A stretch of 64,000 bases of DNA from Eutreptiella sp. 'Long Island Sound 2002' (GCA_964036045.1 OZ038381.1:152228352-152292351), one strand, 5' to 3'; numbered from the stretch's first letter, positions 31,301 to 41,950 are shown. Notes: generated from the sequence alone by a model not told the origin. Numbers and translations: made by a program.

Positions 31301-32246
31301 CCCCCTGTGCAGGTCGGGGCAGGGGCCTGCCCAGACCGTACCCCCGCAACGGTCAGGGCTGGGGTCTGCCAAGACTGGGCACCTGCCCTGGCCAGGGTCG
31401 GGGCCTGCCAAGACTGGGCCCCGGTACAGTGCACTGCGAGGGCCGGGCGGAGCTGGAGCTGGTGCTGCCCCCCCCCCCCCCTCCAGGTCAGCGTCAGGGC
31501 CTGAGACCGGGACCTGGGGCTGGTCCCTGCCAGGGCCTGACAGGACTGGACCCCTGTATCGTCCTGGGCCACAACTTGCCCAGGCTGGACCCCTGTTCTG
31601 TCGTGCACACAGTGCCGCGCCATCAGGGCCTGGCAGGACTGGGCCCTGGCGCTGGCCAGCGCTGGGGCCTGACAAGACTGGGCCCCTGTCGTGATCAGTC
31701 CCAGTCCCTGTCCCGGCTGGACCCCCCTGCTGACGCGTGCACGTTGATGCGCCACCAGGGCCTGGCAAGACTGGGCCCTGGTGTGATTCAATGCTGGGGC
31801 CTGACATGTCTGGACCCCTGAATAGGTTAGAACCGGGGCCCGAGCAGGCTGCACCCCCCTGCAGGCGTGCGCAAATTGGAGCGCCAGCAGGGCCTGACAA
31901 AACTGGACCCTGTCGCCCAAGAGTGGGGCCTCTGCCACCGCCAGCGTCCACACAGAGGCTGGCCGTGCAGCCCACAGCCACAGGTCACCGAGACCCACCA
32001 TCAGGAGGGCCAGAAGGGTCAGCGTGGCCAGGGTCAGTGGCGGCATCCTCCCCAAGTTGGGCCCCGGGTTAGGCTCCACGTCCCCGCACTCCAACAGGGC
32101 CTTGCCCGAGCCCCCTTGGGCGAGCGACGGCCCGCCGATGCGCACCCTGCGCACCCCACAGTCTGGCAGCCGCCCCCGCGACCGAAGGGGCCACGGGACC
32201 CAGGCCCGCGGCGCCCACCTCCCCCCCCCGCGCAGCTCGAGCAGGG
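25384..32246 (-). CDS. Non-LTR retrotransposon ORF2: 2A - endonuclease - reverse transcriptase
   Basis: In order: a canonical 2A peptide (32059-32112); a hydrophobic segment just after it; Gln/Cys-rich tandem repeats (31.3-31.9 kb); a degenerate second 2A-like motif (31213-31239); an AP-endonuclease ('VILVQETKLS', 'FVVGGDFNFPLGE', 'GHLPVVF'); a reverse transcriptase ('SLIPKPGEEG', 'LSLDYVKCFD', 'GILQGCPLSVILIN', 'GYADDTQAIT' at ~28690-28710); a CPYCG..ETEVHLLWDC zinc motif near 27.7 kb; and a long Pro/Gly-rich tail with two C/H-rich motifs. It nicks target DNA and copies the element RNA. The frame stays open upstream across ORF1, which I take as an artefact of GC richness. No ATG precedes the 2A after the ORF1 stop; the first is 32044-32046, after it. 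The stop is TAG at 25384-25386. Confidence 0.85.
31213..31260 (-). other. Second, degenerate 2A-like motif before the endonuclease
   Basis: LLSGDVHPHPGP keeps D-V and H/N-P-G-P geometry but replaces the Glu and Asn of the consensus by His. It sits directly before the first endonuclease strand (TAIVNTTSLRLH). Given the missing Asn, activity is doubtful; it may be a relic of an older 2A position. Confidence 0.5.
31270..31930 (-). repeat. In-frame tandem repeats between the two 2A-like motifs
   Basis: A ~39-42-base word (plus strand GGGGCCTG.CAAGACTGG.CCC) recurs about a dozen times. In the ORF2 frame it gives units such as TGAQSCQALVA, GVQPGQ and AGAQSWQAPTL of 13-14 residues. Copies are diverged but stay in frame, so the spacer seems to be under some constraint. 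Confidence 0.75.
32059..32112 (-). other. Canonical 2A ribosome-skipping peptide
   Basis: The 18 codons read GSGKALLECGDVEPNPGP, an exact fit to the 2A consensus D-V/I-E-x-N-P-G-P (established from picornaviruses and several non-LTR retrotransposon clades). The peptide bond before the last Pro would not be formed, releasing everything upstream. Because there is no AUG between the ORF1 stop and this motif in this frame, it makes sense only if ribosomes arrive by frameshift, readthrough or non-AUG initiation. Confidence 0.85.
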
Positions 32247-33761
32247 CTACAGGAGGTCCGGGCGCTGTGCGAGGGCGGCGTCGCTGACTCCCTCCATAGG
32301 TGCTGCCCCCGCCGCAGCGGCGTCTTCCTCGCCACCCCCCTCCTGTCCCGTCTGCTCTGAGGGGGGCGGGGGACCCTGCACCCTGTGGAACTTCCCGAGG
32401 CGCTGAACTCGCTGGGGGGGGCGCTGCATCCCCCTGACCTCCCACACCCGGTCGCGGCCCCTGGAGTCCGACGAGGGTATCCAGACCCCTGGCCAGCCCT
32501 CTGGGACCCCTGTCAGAGTGAGGTCCCAGCGCGGGCGAGCAAACCCCGAGTGCGGGAGGTGCTCGCATCGGACTATGCGAACGTCCCCCGCTTCCCCCCC
32601 GAATACCTCCGGAAGCTCCTGCCGAAAGGCCGCCCAGCCATCCTCGGGCAGCCCGTAGTGGAGGGGGTAGCCCCCCACCCGCACCACCACCTTTCGCGGA
32701 GATACCTGCGCCCCCAGGAGGTCCCCCACCGCCTGCGCCACACCCTGAGGCACCTGCTGTGCACCGAAAAAACGGATCCCCACTCTCCCCTCTTGATCCC
32801 CTTGGATCAGCCCCCCGAAATAGCCGCAGATCTGGGGGTCGGAGGAAAGCTTGACCCACAGATCGGGGAGGGGGGCCCTGGCCGAGGCTGGAAGGCGCAC
32901 CCAGAGCATGCCCCCCGGCACCGGCGAATCCCCCCCTTGCATCCAAGGCCTGCAGGTGATCCCCTTGTGCTTGCCACTGGCCCTGATCACGGCCTGGGCC
33001 TGCACGAGGGGGAGCACCACTGACGCCTCGCAGCGCTTCCCCTGCGCGTCCCCTGCTTCCTGCATCGGGTACGAGGAGGGGTCGCAGGGGGCCACGAACT
33101 CGCGCAAAAAATTCTGGACCGTGGCCCGGGTCCAGCCCCGCGCCCTCCTCTTCTCCCCCTGCCCCAGCAGGACCTGGGGGTCGAGGGTGATGGCCACCCG
33201 CACCTGAGCCCCCCCCCCGAGGGGTTGGGGGTCTTGCAGGGGGGGGGGCTCTGCGCCGTCGAGCTGCCCATGCCCCCCCTCCCCACCGCCGTCCAGCATG
33301 TCTTGGTCCTCCTGGTCCCCCCCCTCGTCTGCGGCGCGGCGCCACCGGATACGGAGTGTGTGGCCCGGCGGGGCCGGGTCGACCTCCCCCTCCGCGGCGC
33401 ACTCCCAGGGCCCCCTGTGGGTGAGGGGCTGGCAGTGCAGGGCGCCCCCCTGCACCTCCAGATCGGCCCTGGACAGATTCAGGGCCCGCAGCAGGCGCTC
33501 CACAGAGCAATGCGCCTTCGCCGCGGACTGCACCAGGATGACGGTGGAGACGGCCTGCACCGCCTCCCACTGCTGCAGTGCGGCGCCGGCAATGTCCCGC
33601 ACCTCCTCCGCGGTCGCGCCCAGAACGAGGAGCTCCTTGAACGCGGCCCCCTTGTCCTCGACGGGCCACTCGGAGACGCGGCCGCGGGGCTTGATCTGCT
33701 GCGCCCCTTCCGCCCGCAGGGGGGCGTAGTCGCGCTCCGTGAAGGGCCGCGACAGCGACAT
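32247..33761 (-). CDS. Non-LTR retrotransposon ORF1 protein
   Basis: 504 codons from ATG 33759-33761 (MSLSRPFTERDY) to TAG 32247-32249; an in-frame GTG at 33869 is not needed. The N-terminal ~120 residues are Ala/Gln-rich and helical-looking. After an acidic, Gly-rich linker, the C-terminal half has alternating strands such as 'GKHKGITCRPWMQG', 'LWVKLSSDPQICGYFGG' and 'FARPRWDLTLTGVPEG', which could be RNA-binding (RRM-like) folds. I see no CCHC knuckle. In family terms this should be the nucleic-acid chaperone that coats the element RNA. Its stop lies 135 bases before the 2A motif of ORF2, which is in the -1 frame. Confidence 0.7.
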   Translation of the reverse strand: MSLSRPFTERDYAPLRAEGAQQIKPRGRVSEWPVEDKGAAFKELLVLGATAEEVRDIAGAALQQWEAVQAVSTVILVQSAAKAHCSVERLLRALNLSRADLEVQGGALHCQPLTHRGPWECAAEGEVDPAPPGHTLRIRWRRAADEGGDQEDQDMLDGGGEGGHGQLDGAEPPPLQDPQPLGGGAQVRVAITLDPQVLLGQGEKRRARGWTRATVQNFLREFVAPCDPSSYPMQEAGDAQGKRCEASVVLPLVQAQAVIRASGKHKGITCRPWMQGGDSPVPGGMLWVRLPASARAPLPDLWVKLSSDPQICGYFGGLIQGDQEGRVGIRFFGAQQVPQGVAQAVGDLLGAQVSPRKVVVRVGGYPLHYGLPEDGWAAFRQELPEVFGGEAGDVRIVRCEHLPHSGFARPRWDLTLTGVPEGWPGVWIPSSDSRGRDRVWEVRGMQRPPQRVQRLGKFHRVQGPPPPSEQTGQEGGGEEDAAAAGAAPMEGVSDAALAQRPDLL

Positions 33762-33896
33762 AACGCCCGTGATGCGTGGCGCGCCCTCCAAGAGCCGCAG
33801 CAAGTGCTGCGGGGTGGGCTGCAGGGGGGCGCTGAGGCCTCCAGGGCGTTGCGGCGCCGGCCGCACCACAACTCGGGCCCGGCGCGCTGATGGCTG

Positions 33897-34741
33897 GGTA
33901 CTACAAAATAGGCAGAAGTGTTACCTACGTGCATTTACAGGGGTCCAGCAAGCCATGTTTTTGTGCTGTGCTTTCTTGTACTGCTTTGTCTGTAGTGTTG
34001 GTTCGATGGCCAATGACAGGGGCTGGAGTGTTGTTAAACCTATGACCAGCAAAGCAACAGAAACGATGCCCGAGTTGGTCCAAAGCATTGGCTTCAGGAC
34101 AGCCCCGTCATCTCTTTCTGAATGCGGGGGGGGGGTGCTGCTTTTCTGTCCAAACGGGGAATCGAGTGTTGTCTGAAACTGATTTATGGTGACCGTGTCT
34201 AGGATTGCTTGTTCTGAACCAACGTCCAGGCTGTACCTCCTGTTGGATGCTTGGAGGACCTAACTACTAGGCGTAGCCTGCTGGATAACGCCCAGGCCAG
34301 CATGTCTTCTGCTGTGCCTTTGTTTGCTGTTCAGTGCGTGTTTTCAGTGCAGCACCACTTTGAGTGCCTCATCAAAAAAAGACTGGAGCTTGGCGGGTCT
34401 GTGAGAAGTGGCAGTTGCTGTGCGTTGGTATCCTGTTTGGATGTCCCAGGCCTGACGACCCGAAGCCCATGATTTGACCACAAGATATTGTGCTGGGTAC
34501 GTTTGCATTTCACCGGCTCAATAGCCCAGAGGTTTTGTCTCCTCGGCGAAGGAGTCAATTTCCTACGCACTGTTTTCTCCTCGCACACTGGAGGGATGTA
34601 GACTTGTCCCTGTTGAGGACAGTGAGGTCTGCAGCTTTGTTTTTTTTGGTGCATGGGGGTTGCCCCCCGGCGAGCATAACACAAATGCGGCCTAACCACG
34701 GGCAAGTGAGCGTTCATGGCGAGCCGAAGTTCTTCGGAGGA
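33897..34741 (+). repeat. Long direct repeat C, copy 2 (845 bp)
   Basis: Second identical copy of 24400-25244, in the same orientation, starting immediately after the 5' end of the GC-rich retrotransposon. Perfect identity over 845 bases, including homopolymers, points to a very recent duplication or to an assembly artefact. Confidence 0.95.
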
Positions 34742-35415
34742 CAGCAGCCATATGTACAGTAACTCAGGGGGTGTGACCCTGCTCCAATATGCACCAAAGG
34801 CCTGGTTACTGTGGGCTGTGGCTTCGCCATTGGCCCTGTGGTTGGTGTTATGACGCGAGACGAATCGAAAATAAAATGGACTCTATATATATTTATATAT
34901 ATATATATATATATAGAAATCAGAAACAAACAAGTAACTCCGGCCAAAGATCTTCTGGGGTACAATAAAAGACCTCCAGTCACGTGGAAACCACTGACTT
35001 CTCCATACGTCAAAATCATCATGGAGTCACCACGCTATATGGAATTCCGTACTCCAACGTCGTGAATGGTGTACGAAAAGAAGCTGGAAGAGAGCATTAA
35101 AAATGCGTTGGCACAAACGTGGTCCCATCTCGTCGATCTGTCAAATGGTAAAAAGAAGTTAGGGGGGGGGGAGGTGCAGATTGCAGGTGGTGTAGTTGAG
35201 GAGGACGGTGAAGAATGAGAAAGACATAGAGAAAAAAGAAAAAGAGGGGGGGGAAACTCGTCACCCAGAGACCAAAGCGGGGCAGAAATCCCCCAGTTGC
35301 TTGCGGAGCTTAGTTTCTTTTTGCGATGGCTTTTTTAGGTAAACGTGTTTCTATGTGGGTAGTTACGGTAAATTAAGTAGTTGGGATTCGGTTTTTTGTT
35401 TTTGCTGTGAACGTG
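34742..35415. other. Non-coding stretch with (TA)n tract
   Basis: No gene is evident. The segment from 35416 down to about 35170 is probably 3' untranslated DNA of the adjoining non-LTR element on the minus strand; where that element ends is not clear. Confidence 0.35.
34883..34915. repeat. (TA)n microsatellite
   Basis: CTATATATATTTATATATA... forms an alternating TA run of about 30 bases, bordered by CT at the left and GAAATC at the right. Confidence 0.85.
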
Positions 35416-38400
35416 TCAATGTATGTGGGGGTGTTTATTGGCGACTGTTGTGTTTGTCCTTTTTGGGTAGGTCAACAAGGTCGGGTCGTGAGACGAATTG
35501 CTGTAAATGGAGTATTGGTTGTTCCATGGGTTGTCTGCGGAATCTGGTTGGAGTAAGTGCAGATCGGCAATTGGGTTTTGTCTGAGCCAGGTTTGTGTCT
35601 CTTGTGGTGCTGTTTTGAGTTGTTTTCTTCTGTATTTACAGGCTGTTTTTAGGTTTTGTAGGTGTTGGAAGTAGGGAGTGTCGGGTGGGATCTCTCTTAG
35701 TGCAGTACTGAGTGAGTTGGGAATGAGCGTGCGGATGTAGTTTCTTCTTTCTCCTTTTGTTGCATGTTGCCACCAGTCGATGACTGTTTGTTTGAAGGGT
35801 TGTTGCCAGACCTCGAAATAAAGGTCACGAATAGGTTTCACTGTGCCGCATTCGGTCACCATAGTTATGGGGTCGAGGGGGTGATGTGTGTGGCACTTGG
35901 GGCATTGATATGTTTTAAGTTTGTAATGGGGAAGAAAACCAATGCAACAGTACAGTCCGTTTGTCCATTTAAAAGGTAGTCCCGAAAACCACGATGTGTG
36001 GGCGTAGAAGTCGGTGCTAGAAGGTAGGTGTATGTTGTTGTGTTCATGGTTTGGAAGTAGGTGGTTGACAGTTTTGCGTGTAATGCGTCCTGGCAGTGGT
36101 GTATGATTGTGGTATATGAAGTGAGAAGTGTCAGGGTTGTGGTGTTCTGGGTGTTGGTGGAGGTTGAGTGATACCCATTTAGAAATTTTGTCAGAGTGCT
36201 CATTGCAATCGAGGTCAGCGTGTCCTTTGATCCAGGTGAAAATTATGTGAAGGTGGGTGTTGTGAAGAAATTCCCAAATATAGTTGTACCAAAGAGCGAA
36301 GCAATTAGCGTTAGAAGCGAAGGGTTTAGTTTTTAATTGTTGTATTTGGTGGAGTGTGGAGCAAACCGACAGGTTGTCAATGGCAAAAATGATTGGTTGG
36401 GAGAGAGTGTCGATGTGTTGGAGGTAGGTAAACAGTATAATAGCATAAATTTCTGCTGGGTAAGATCCTTTTATCGGTGATGTGTTGCAGATGGTTGTTG
36501 GCGGTGTAGTGTTGAAGGTGATGGCGGCACCCGATGGCGTGTCCACTGTGGGGTCATCCGACCCGTCGGTGTAGGTGATCGTAGCGTTAGGGTAGGCGTC
36601 GAGTGCGTCTAAAAGATCGTGGCATCCTCAGTAGTTTAGGTGCTGAGGGTTTGGGGGAGAGATATTGTTTTTCAGGGTAAATTGAATGAAATTTTGAATG
36701 GTGGTGGTGCCAGTGAAAGAAAAAGGGAAGTTGGTCGTGTCAGGTAGTGAGAGAGGCTTGGTAGACTTGGAAATATCTTGGGATGTGGGGAGAGTAAGGA
36801 AGCGAAACTGGTGGTTGGAGGTGAGGATTGTAGACATGTCAGGGAAAGTAACTGTGGTTTTCTGAGGCATGGGGTGATCGAATGTGCCTTGGAACCATAG
36901 GGCTGTCTTTGTGGTGTGGGTGGTGTTTTTCGTAGTGGAATATGTTGGTGGGTTGCTGTTGGATTGGTAGTAAATAAAGGCGACTCCGATTGTTGTGTGT
37001 GTAGGGATTTGAGAAGGGAGACATGGGTTGACTGTGGGTATGTTGTGAGTGCGGAAACCTACAAAACTAGTGGAGTGAGCAGTCACGAGTTGCATGGTGT
37101 TGGGGTTAGTGGACTTGTGGCGCAGGGTGTACTTGACTCTTTCGTCTGTGTGGGAAGGTCCGTCGTCGTGTGTGTAGGGCAGTATATGGTTGATGGCTTG
37201 GATGTGGGTTACGATAGAAATGTTCGTGATGTTTAGACCTAGTGTGTGTGGGGGGGAGTATTTGGTTTTATTGGGGGTGCGAAAGGATAGTTTGCCTAAT
37301 TTGGAGATATGACTCCAAATTGTGGTGTCCAGTTTGTCGAGGTCATGTTGCGGGAGTGAGTTGTAGATTAATCGGTAGGTGAGGGTAGGTATCAGTTGTA
37401 TGTTGGATAGTTTCATGATTTCGTTGTGTGTGAGAGGGAGGGTGGATATGTTGGCGAAAAAGGCGTGAATGGTGTTGATTAGAAGCTGGAGCATGCTGCG
37501 GTTTTGTTGTTTGTTGAAAAAGTAGGTGCCCAGGTATTGATAAAAAACCCTGGGGTTGCCGTCGTCGGTAAAAGTACTGAAATGTTGGGTAGGACTAATT
37601 CGAATGGTGATGTGGGTGGCGTTGTTGAGGGCGGGGAGTTCTGACTTTGTAGTGTTAAAAGAAAGGCCGTATCGAGGCCCTTGGACAAAGAGGAAGTGAA
37701 GCACTTTGTGTAGAGTGGCATGGGTGGTTGTTTGGAGGGCGATGTCGTCGATGAAGGAGAAAAGGTCGTTGAATTTGTGTTTAGGTAGGAGAGATTGTAT
37801 GTGGTTAATGATGGGGTCGACAAAGAGGTTAAAGAGTATGGGGGACATGGGGCATCCTTGTCTAAGTCCCCTTATGCAGTGGGCTGCAAAGAGGGCGAAG
37901 CCGTTGACGACGGGGAGGTCGTGGGGGCAGGCGTACAGGTTTTGGATGAGGTTGATGATGGAGTGAGGTATGTTGTAGTTGGAGAGTATTTGCCATAAGG
38001 CTCAGTGAGGAACGGAGTTAAATGCTTTATTTAAGTCTAGATACAAGTGATACATGTCGGGGTGCAGTGATAGGTTGGCAATCATAGTGTATATGTGGTC
38101 TGTGGTTCTGTGGTTAGGACGTTGGCCGTATTGTGTGTTGTTGGTGAGGTGGTACGTTGTGGCGTAGTATGTGAGGGTGTGTGCACCGTAAGAAGCTATG
38201 ATTTTGTAAAGTGTGTTAAGGAGTGCCATTGGTCTGTAATTTGTAGGATTATGAGGGTCGCCTTTTTTGTAAAGTAGAAAAATGTTTCCTTTAAGCCAGT
38301 GAAAAGGAATGTGGTCGGCGATAAGGAGGGAACACAGGCTGTAAATGTAGGTTTGGATATCGGGGGGGCAGATGGAGAAAAGGTAAAGAGAGGTGTCATC

Positions 38401-38757
38401 GAAACCAGGTCCGGTGTGTGGTTTAGCGTTCGACAAAAGAAGGTTAAAGAAGTCTCTGGTAAAGTGCGGTTGTGGAGCGTCGTTGGGTATTTTTGGGGAG
38501 TTAGTCAAGTGTGTGTCGATGAAGGCTGGGTCTGTGTCGAAATCTGGGGGGCCTCCCAGGGAAGAGAGGGCGTGTCCCATAGATTTGCACATTCCGTAAG
38601 GGTCGGTGGTGAGCTGACCAGTTTGGTCATAGAGAGAGATGGGGGTGATGTTTCTGGGGTTGAGAATGTTGTTGATTGTCGTTTTTATGCGTTTGTGAGA
38701 AATGAGGGAGTGGGGGAGTTTCTTGTGCGCTTGTGCTTGTTTCTTTGACGTCCAGCT
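35416..38757 (-). pseudogene. 5'-truncated non-LTR retrotransposon: reverse transcriptase and RNase H
   Basis: One minus-strand frame runs through the whole stretch, broken only by TGA at 38002-38004 and 36628-36630. It encodes reverse transcriptase motifs ('NIFLLYKKGDPHNPTNYRPM', 'LYLDLNKAFNSVPH', 'GLRQGCPMSPILFNL', 'FSFIDDIAL' as the YxDD box) and then RNase H ('YTDGSDD', 'PAEIYAII', 'IFAIDNLSVCS', 'WIKGHADLDCNEHSD'), all acidic residues present. The coding stretch starts near 38757 without endonuclease, the usual 5' truncation. The two TGA codons fall where CGA (Arg) or TGG (Trp) would fit (VPH-stop-ALW, LNY-stop-GC). Codon use is AT-rich, unlike the GC-rich element next door. Same broad clade as the fragment at 14.5-16.4 kb, but a different family. 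Confidence 0.85.
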
Positions 38758-39599
38758 GCAGCTTTGTTCTGTCTGCTTGTTTTCATTGCAGCTTAGGGCC
38801 CCAACCGCATGTACAACTTGACTTCTGGTTCTGCTACATGGAAGTTGACCCCGTCGACCGTGCAGAACAGTTTGCTTCTTCTTAAGTCATTTGCTGTCAT
38901 CAATGACTGATTTTCAGCTAGTACTTTGTGACACCCTGAGCGTATGTCTCCCCATATTCAGAGTAAGTGACCTGTACAGGGCAGTCCTCAATTTTCTGTC
39001 ACGAGGCCTACTGAAGTGACTGTCAGTGGTACTTTGATTTGTACTTAGTAGTGAAGACACAGTGTTGGACACGACGCCATCTTCTTCAATCGGTGGTCAG
39101 GGATACGGTCTGATTTCTTCTTGAAGTCCAACGTTGTTTGTTCGGGTTCAACAAACATTAATCTCCTTTCGGTATCGTGTACGTCGATGTGCCCCGACGA
39201 CGATCCTTGTTAAACTACCACCTCTGGTTGGTTACGGAGGACACCCGCAAAAACCCATGTTAAGCGTCCAGCTCTGGGGTTTTCCTGCTTCAGCCGTCGT
39301 ATCTGTCTACTACAATGGGATACCGATACCTGGGGACTCCCCGATGCCATGGGCATGACCACAGTTTTACAGTATCCCCGTCCGTACCCGGAAGTAGCCC
39401 CCATTGTTTCCGTTTAATTTTTAGACCGCCGGTCTTAATTTCTTCACATTAATATTTAATTTTTGGACCGGGGTTCAAAAAAGGAAAAATTAACTGATAA
39501 TAATAACTTACCAGAAATTAAAAAGTCGTCCCGAAAATTAATTATGCCCCCCCAGTCCCTCGTGCACTGATTTTGTTCACCCACAATGCTCCACAACCC

Positions 39600-39840
39600 A
39601 CCATAGGGCTGCAATGCAGCCCCACAGCACCCCCCACCCCACCCCATCCAACAGCCCCCCACACCACAGCACGGGAAAACAAACCCCACACATGTCCACC
39701 ACACACCCATGTACCACAGCCGTACCCACCACAACCCCACACCACATCCCCACAGACCACAACCCTAGAAACCCTAGCCCCACACACCAGAATCCTAGAA
39801 ACCACTCCCCCACACACACAACTCAAGTCGTGGAGACCTC
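39600..39840. repeat. CA/CCCCA-rich low-complexity tract
   Basis: The plus strand is almost only C and A for ~240 bases (CCACACACCC, CACCACAACCCC and similar), so long frames appear open on both strands without meaning. Confidence 0.8.
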
Positions 39841-39879
39841 TGAGGATGCAGGGTGTGGGGATGACGTCTGAAGGTGGTC

Positions 39880-40015
39880 GGGATAGCCAGGAGTGTAAGT
39901 CTGTAGGGACTTTTCTGCTCACTTGACGAATAATTACGTCTGGTCACTCGGCGAGGTGAGATAGCCAGGATTGTAAGTCTGTTGGGACTGTCCTGCTCAC
40001 TCGACGAATTAGGTA
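39880..40015 (+). repeat. Two tandem copies of a ~77-bp unit
   Basis: GATAGCCAGGAGTGTAAGTCTG at ~39881 and its near-copy at ~39959 are each followed by GGGACTxTxCTGCTCACTxGACGAAT. Copies differ at a few positions. Confidence 0.75.
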
Positions 40016-41880
40016 ACCTTCTCAAGTTAAATCCATAAGAACCTCTGAGTTGCTAGTTATGGCAGGCGTAGGAGGTGTGAGTACAGGTCTGAAAGCGCAG
40101 TGTGTTTATCGACCCTGTCATCCTCTCTCATACCCAGAGCTAAGGCTTGGATGTAACCAGTCTGTGCGACAAAAACGACCGTTGAAGTACGTGACGCACC
40201 TGACAAAGCCCTTGCGGCTGTCATTACCCTAGGAACCCTCTGAAGGTCCGGGATGACGAACGAAGGGAGGAGCAGGGGTAATCAATTTGGGACGTCCAGA
40301 TAACCATAGTAGACAGCGAGTGGGAAATAAACACTTTACCCATCAGTGATTGATCCCCACTGCACCTGGGGGGTGTATGACCAGTATGTCATGTACCCAA
40401 CGTGCTGTTTTTTGGTTTTTTTGGTTGCCTGCCCCCTGTGATACCTTCTGGTTTTCTTTTGTATGAGCTATGCCAGTCAACGTGTTTCTACTAACTGCGT
40501 TGGTGGTGCCGCTGTCCAAGCCTTTTCAGAGCAAAATGTGCTTTGCTTGTTATTTAACAGATATATAGTAGACGTACTGTGAGGGGATGTTCATTGAGTG
40601 TACCACGCGCCTTTTTTTTGTTTGCCCGTCGTGTTTGGTGTTCCAGGAATTTGACTTGAGGCATTTGCCTATTCCTGGTTGCGCAGATGGCAAGGATTCA
40701 TTGTTCAATGGTTTCCTCTTAAGATATGCTAAGAGAGGTTCATTTTAGTATGGGTTCACATACCCGCATCTGCCGAGCTATCTCAGGAGAGTAGTAGTAA
40801 TTCTCCTCTCTGAACGTTTCAGCTACAATCTCGGGGGTGGCCTCACTTCAACGCATGTAGGATGTCTGCAAGGCCAGATGTTGTGCTGTCGTTCACAGGC
40901 TCTGATGGCCTATAGAACTCACATGATGAAAAAGATCTCCTTGATTTATGCCCCAATAGTTTTGATGAAATCCTGCAAGTTTGGGTGTTGAAAAACAGGA
41001 CCAAAGCAGCAAGTAGAGCAAGAACGGGATGTGGATCGAATCACTGAATGGTTTTGAAATCGAGTGTATCACAGAAGGGCTGCAGAGACTTAAGCAGGGT
41101 TAAGTACAAAGATTCAATCACAAATGGATAAAACAAATGATTTTTATGTGAAAACTGGCATGACTCAGGCCTCCAAGGTAGCACCAAGCACTTCATGTGC
41201 ACTCTTTTATATAAGATGGAGTTGGTTAGAAATCTGGGGCAAAGGAGCTGGGCCAGACACAGGATATAGCTTGGCCAGCAAGGCCAAGCAACTGAATTCA
41301 GAATCAGTTCAAACGTAGAACCACAATAAGTGGTAGAATCAGTTGAGTATAGGGTTCTTGAGGTGGGGGACCACTAGGCCTAACCTAAAAGGCTTTGGGA
41401 ATGAAGTACCTACTTTATTTCAGTATTACCTCCATGAAGGAAGATACCTCCGCTCAGTTGAGTGGTAGGGGTGAACTTCATGGGGGGCTAGGGTTATAAC
41501 CCTGCTTACGTTGAGAAAGTGTACTTCAAACTTCAACAGAGTGATAAAAATGATTAAGTTAGTCTCAACATCAACAAAAGGCTTTTAGGGGGGGCTTGGC
41601 CTGGATCAGGTACCCATGAAGGACATGGTAGTGACTTTTTTTTACTCCCACCTGGAGTACTAGTTGATCAAGCTAGTAGGACCAAGGAGGAGGCTCCAAT
41701 TTCCCCATTATTACCTCAGAAAATTCATTAAACCAGCCAATGACACTCCAATCATCTCATAGAAGCCTATCACACTGTAGGTACCCTTTGAAAACAGTGT
41801 AATGCACCGTGAATGATGTTCTTCGATGGGGATTCCTCAAACGTCGCCAGCGTGCGGCGAAAACCTGTGGTAAGGATTTT

Positions 41881-41950
41881 GGGGTACTAGGGTTTGAACC
41901 CAGGACTCCCACCCTAGAGCGCACATGCTTACCCACTAGGGGACAATCGA
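41881..41950 (-). repeat. tRNA-derived Pol III module (SINE-like), copy 1
   Basis: On the minus strand TCCCCTAGTGGGTAAGC resembles box A, and 30-odd bases on GGTTCAAACCC is a perfect box B (consensus GGTTCRANNCC). The T-arm CTGGG-TTCAAAC-CCTAG pairs. No complete acceptor stem forms, so it is a tRNA relic or a SINE head, not a working tRNA. Confidence 0.6.

Larger units (their letters stand above)
25245..33896 (-). mobile_element. GC-rich non-LTR retrotransposon with 2A-led ORF2
   Basis: The 8.65-kb block between the two C repeats is far more GC-rich than its surroundings and encodes, on the minus strand, an ORF1 protein and a long ORF2 with AP-endonuclease and reverse transcriptase. The 5' untranslated part is ~135 bases (33896-33762) and the 3' part ~140 bases (25383-25245). 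The 3' end has no poly-A but includes telomere-like words (CTAACCCGCTAACCCCTAACCC at ~25283-25306, minus strand) and ends ..TTAAAAGCCATCAAT. The reading frames are intact, so this may be a recently active, full-length copy. Domain order is that of L1-like elements. Confidence 0.85.
38758..41034. other. No gene recognised
   Basis: Short ORFs only. A CA-rich tract (39600-39840) and one local duplication (39880-40015) are listed separately; the rest shows nothing that I can name. Confidence 0.3.

Noticed and set aside
32113-33669. The part of the 2761-codon minus-strand frame that lies upstream of the 2A motif
   Set aside because: It overlaps the better-supported ORF1 in another frame and is Gly/Arg/Pro low complexity, as expected for a shadow frame in GC-rich DNA.
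41881-41950. Functional tRNA gene
   Set aside because: Box A, box B and T-arm are present, but no acceptor stem or clear anticodon loop forms.
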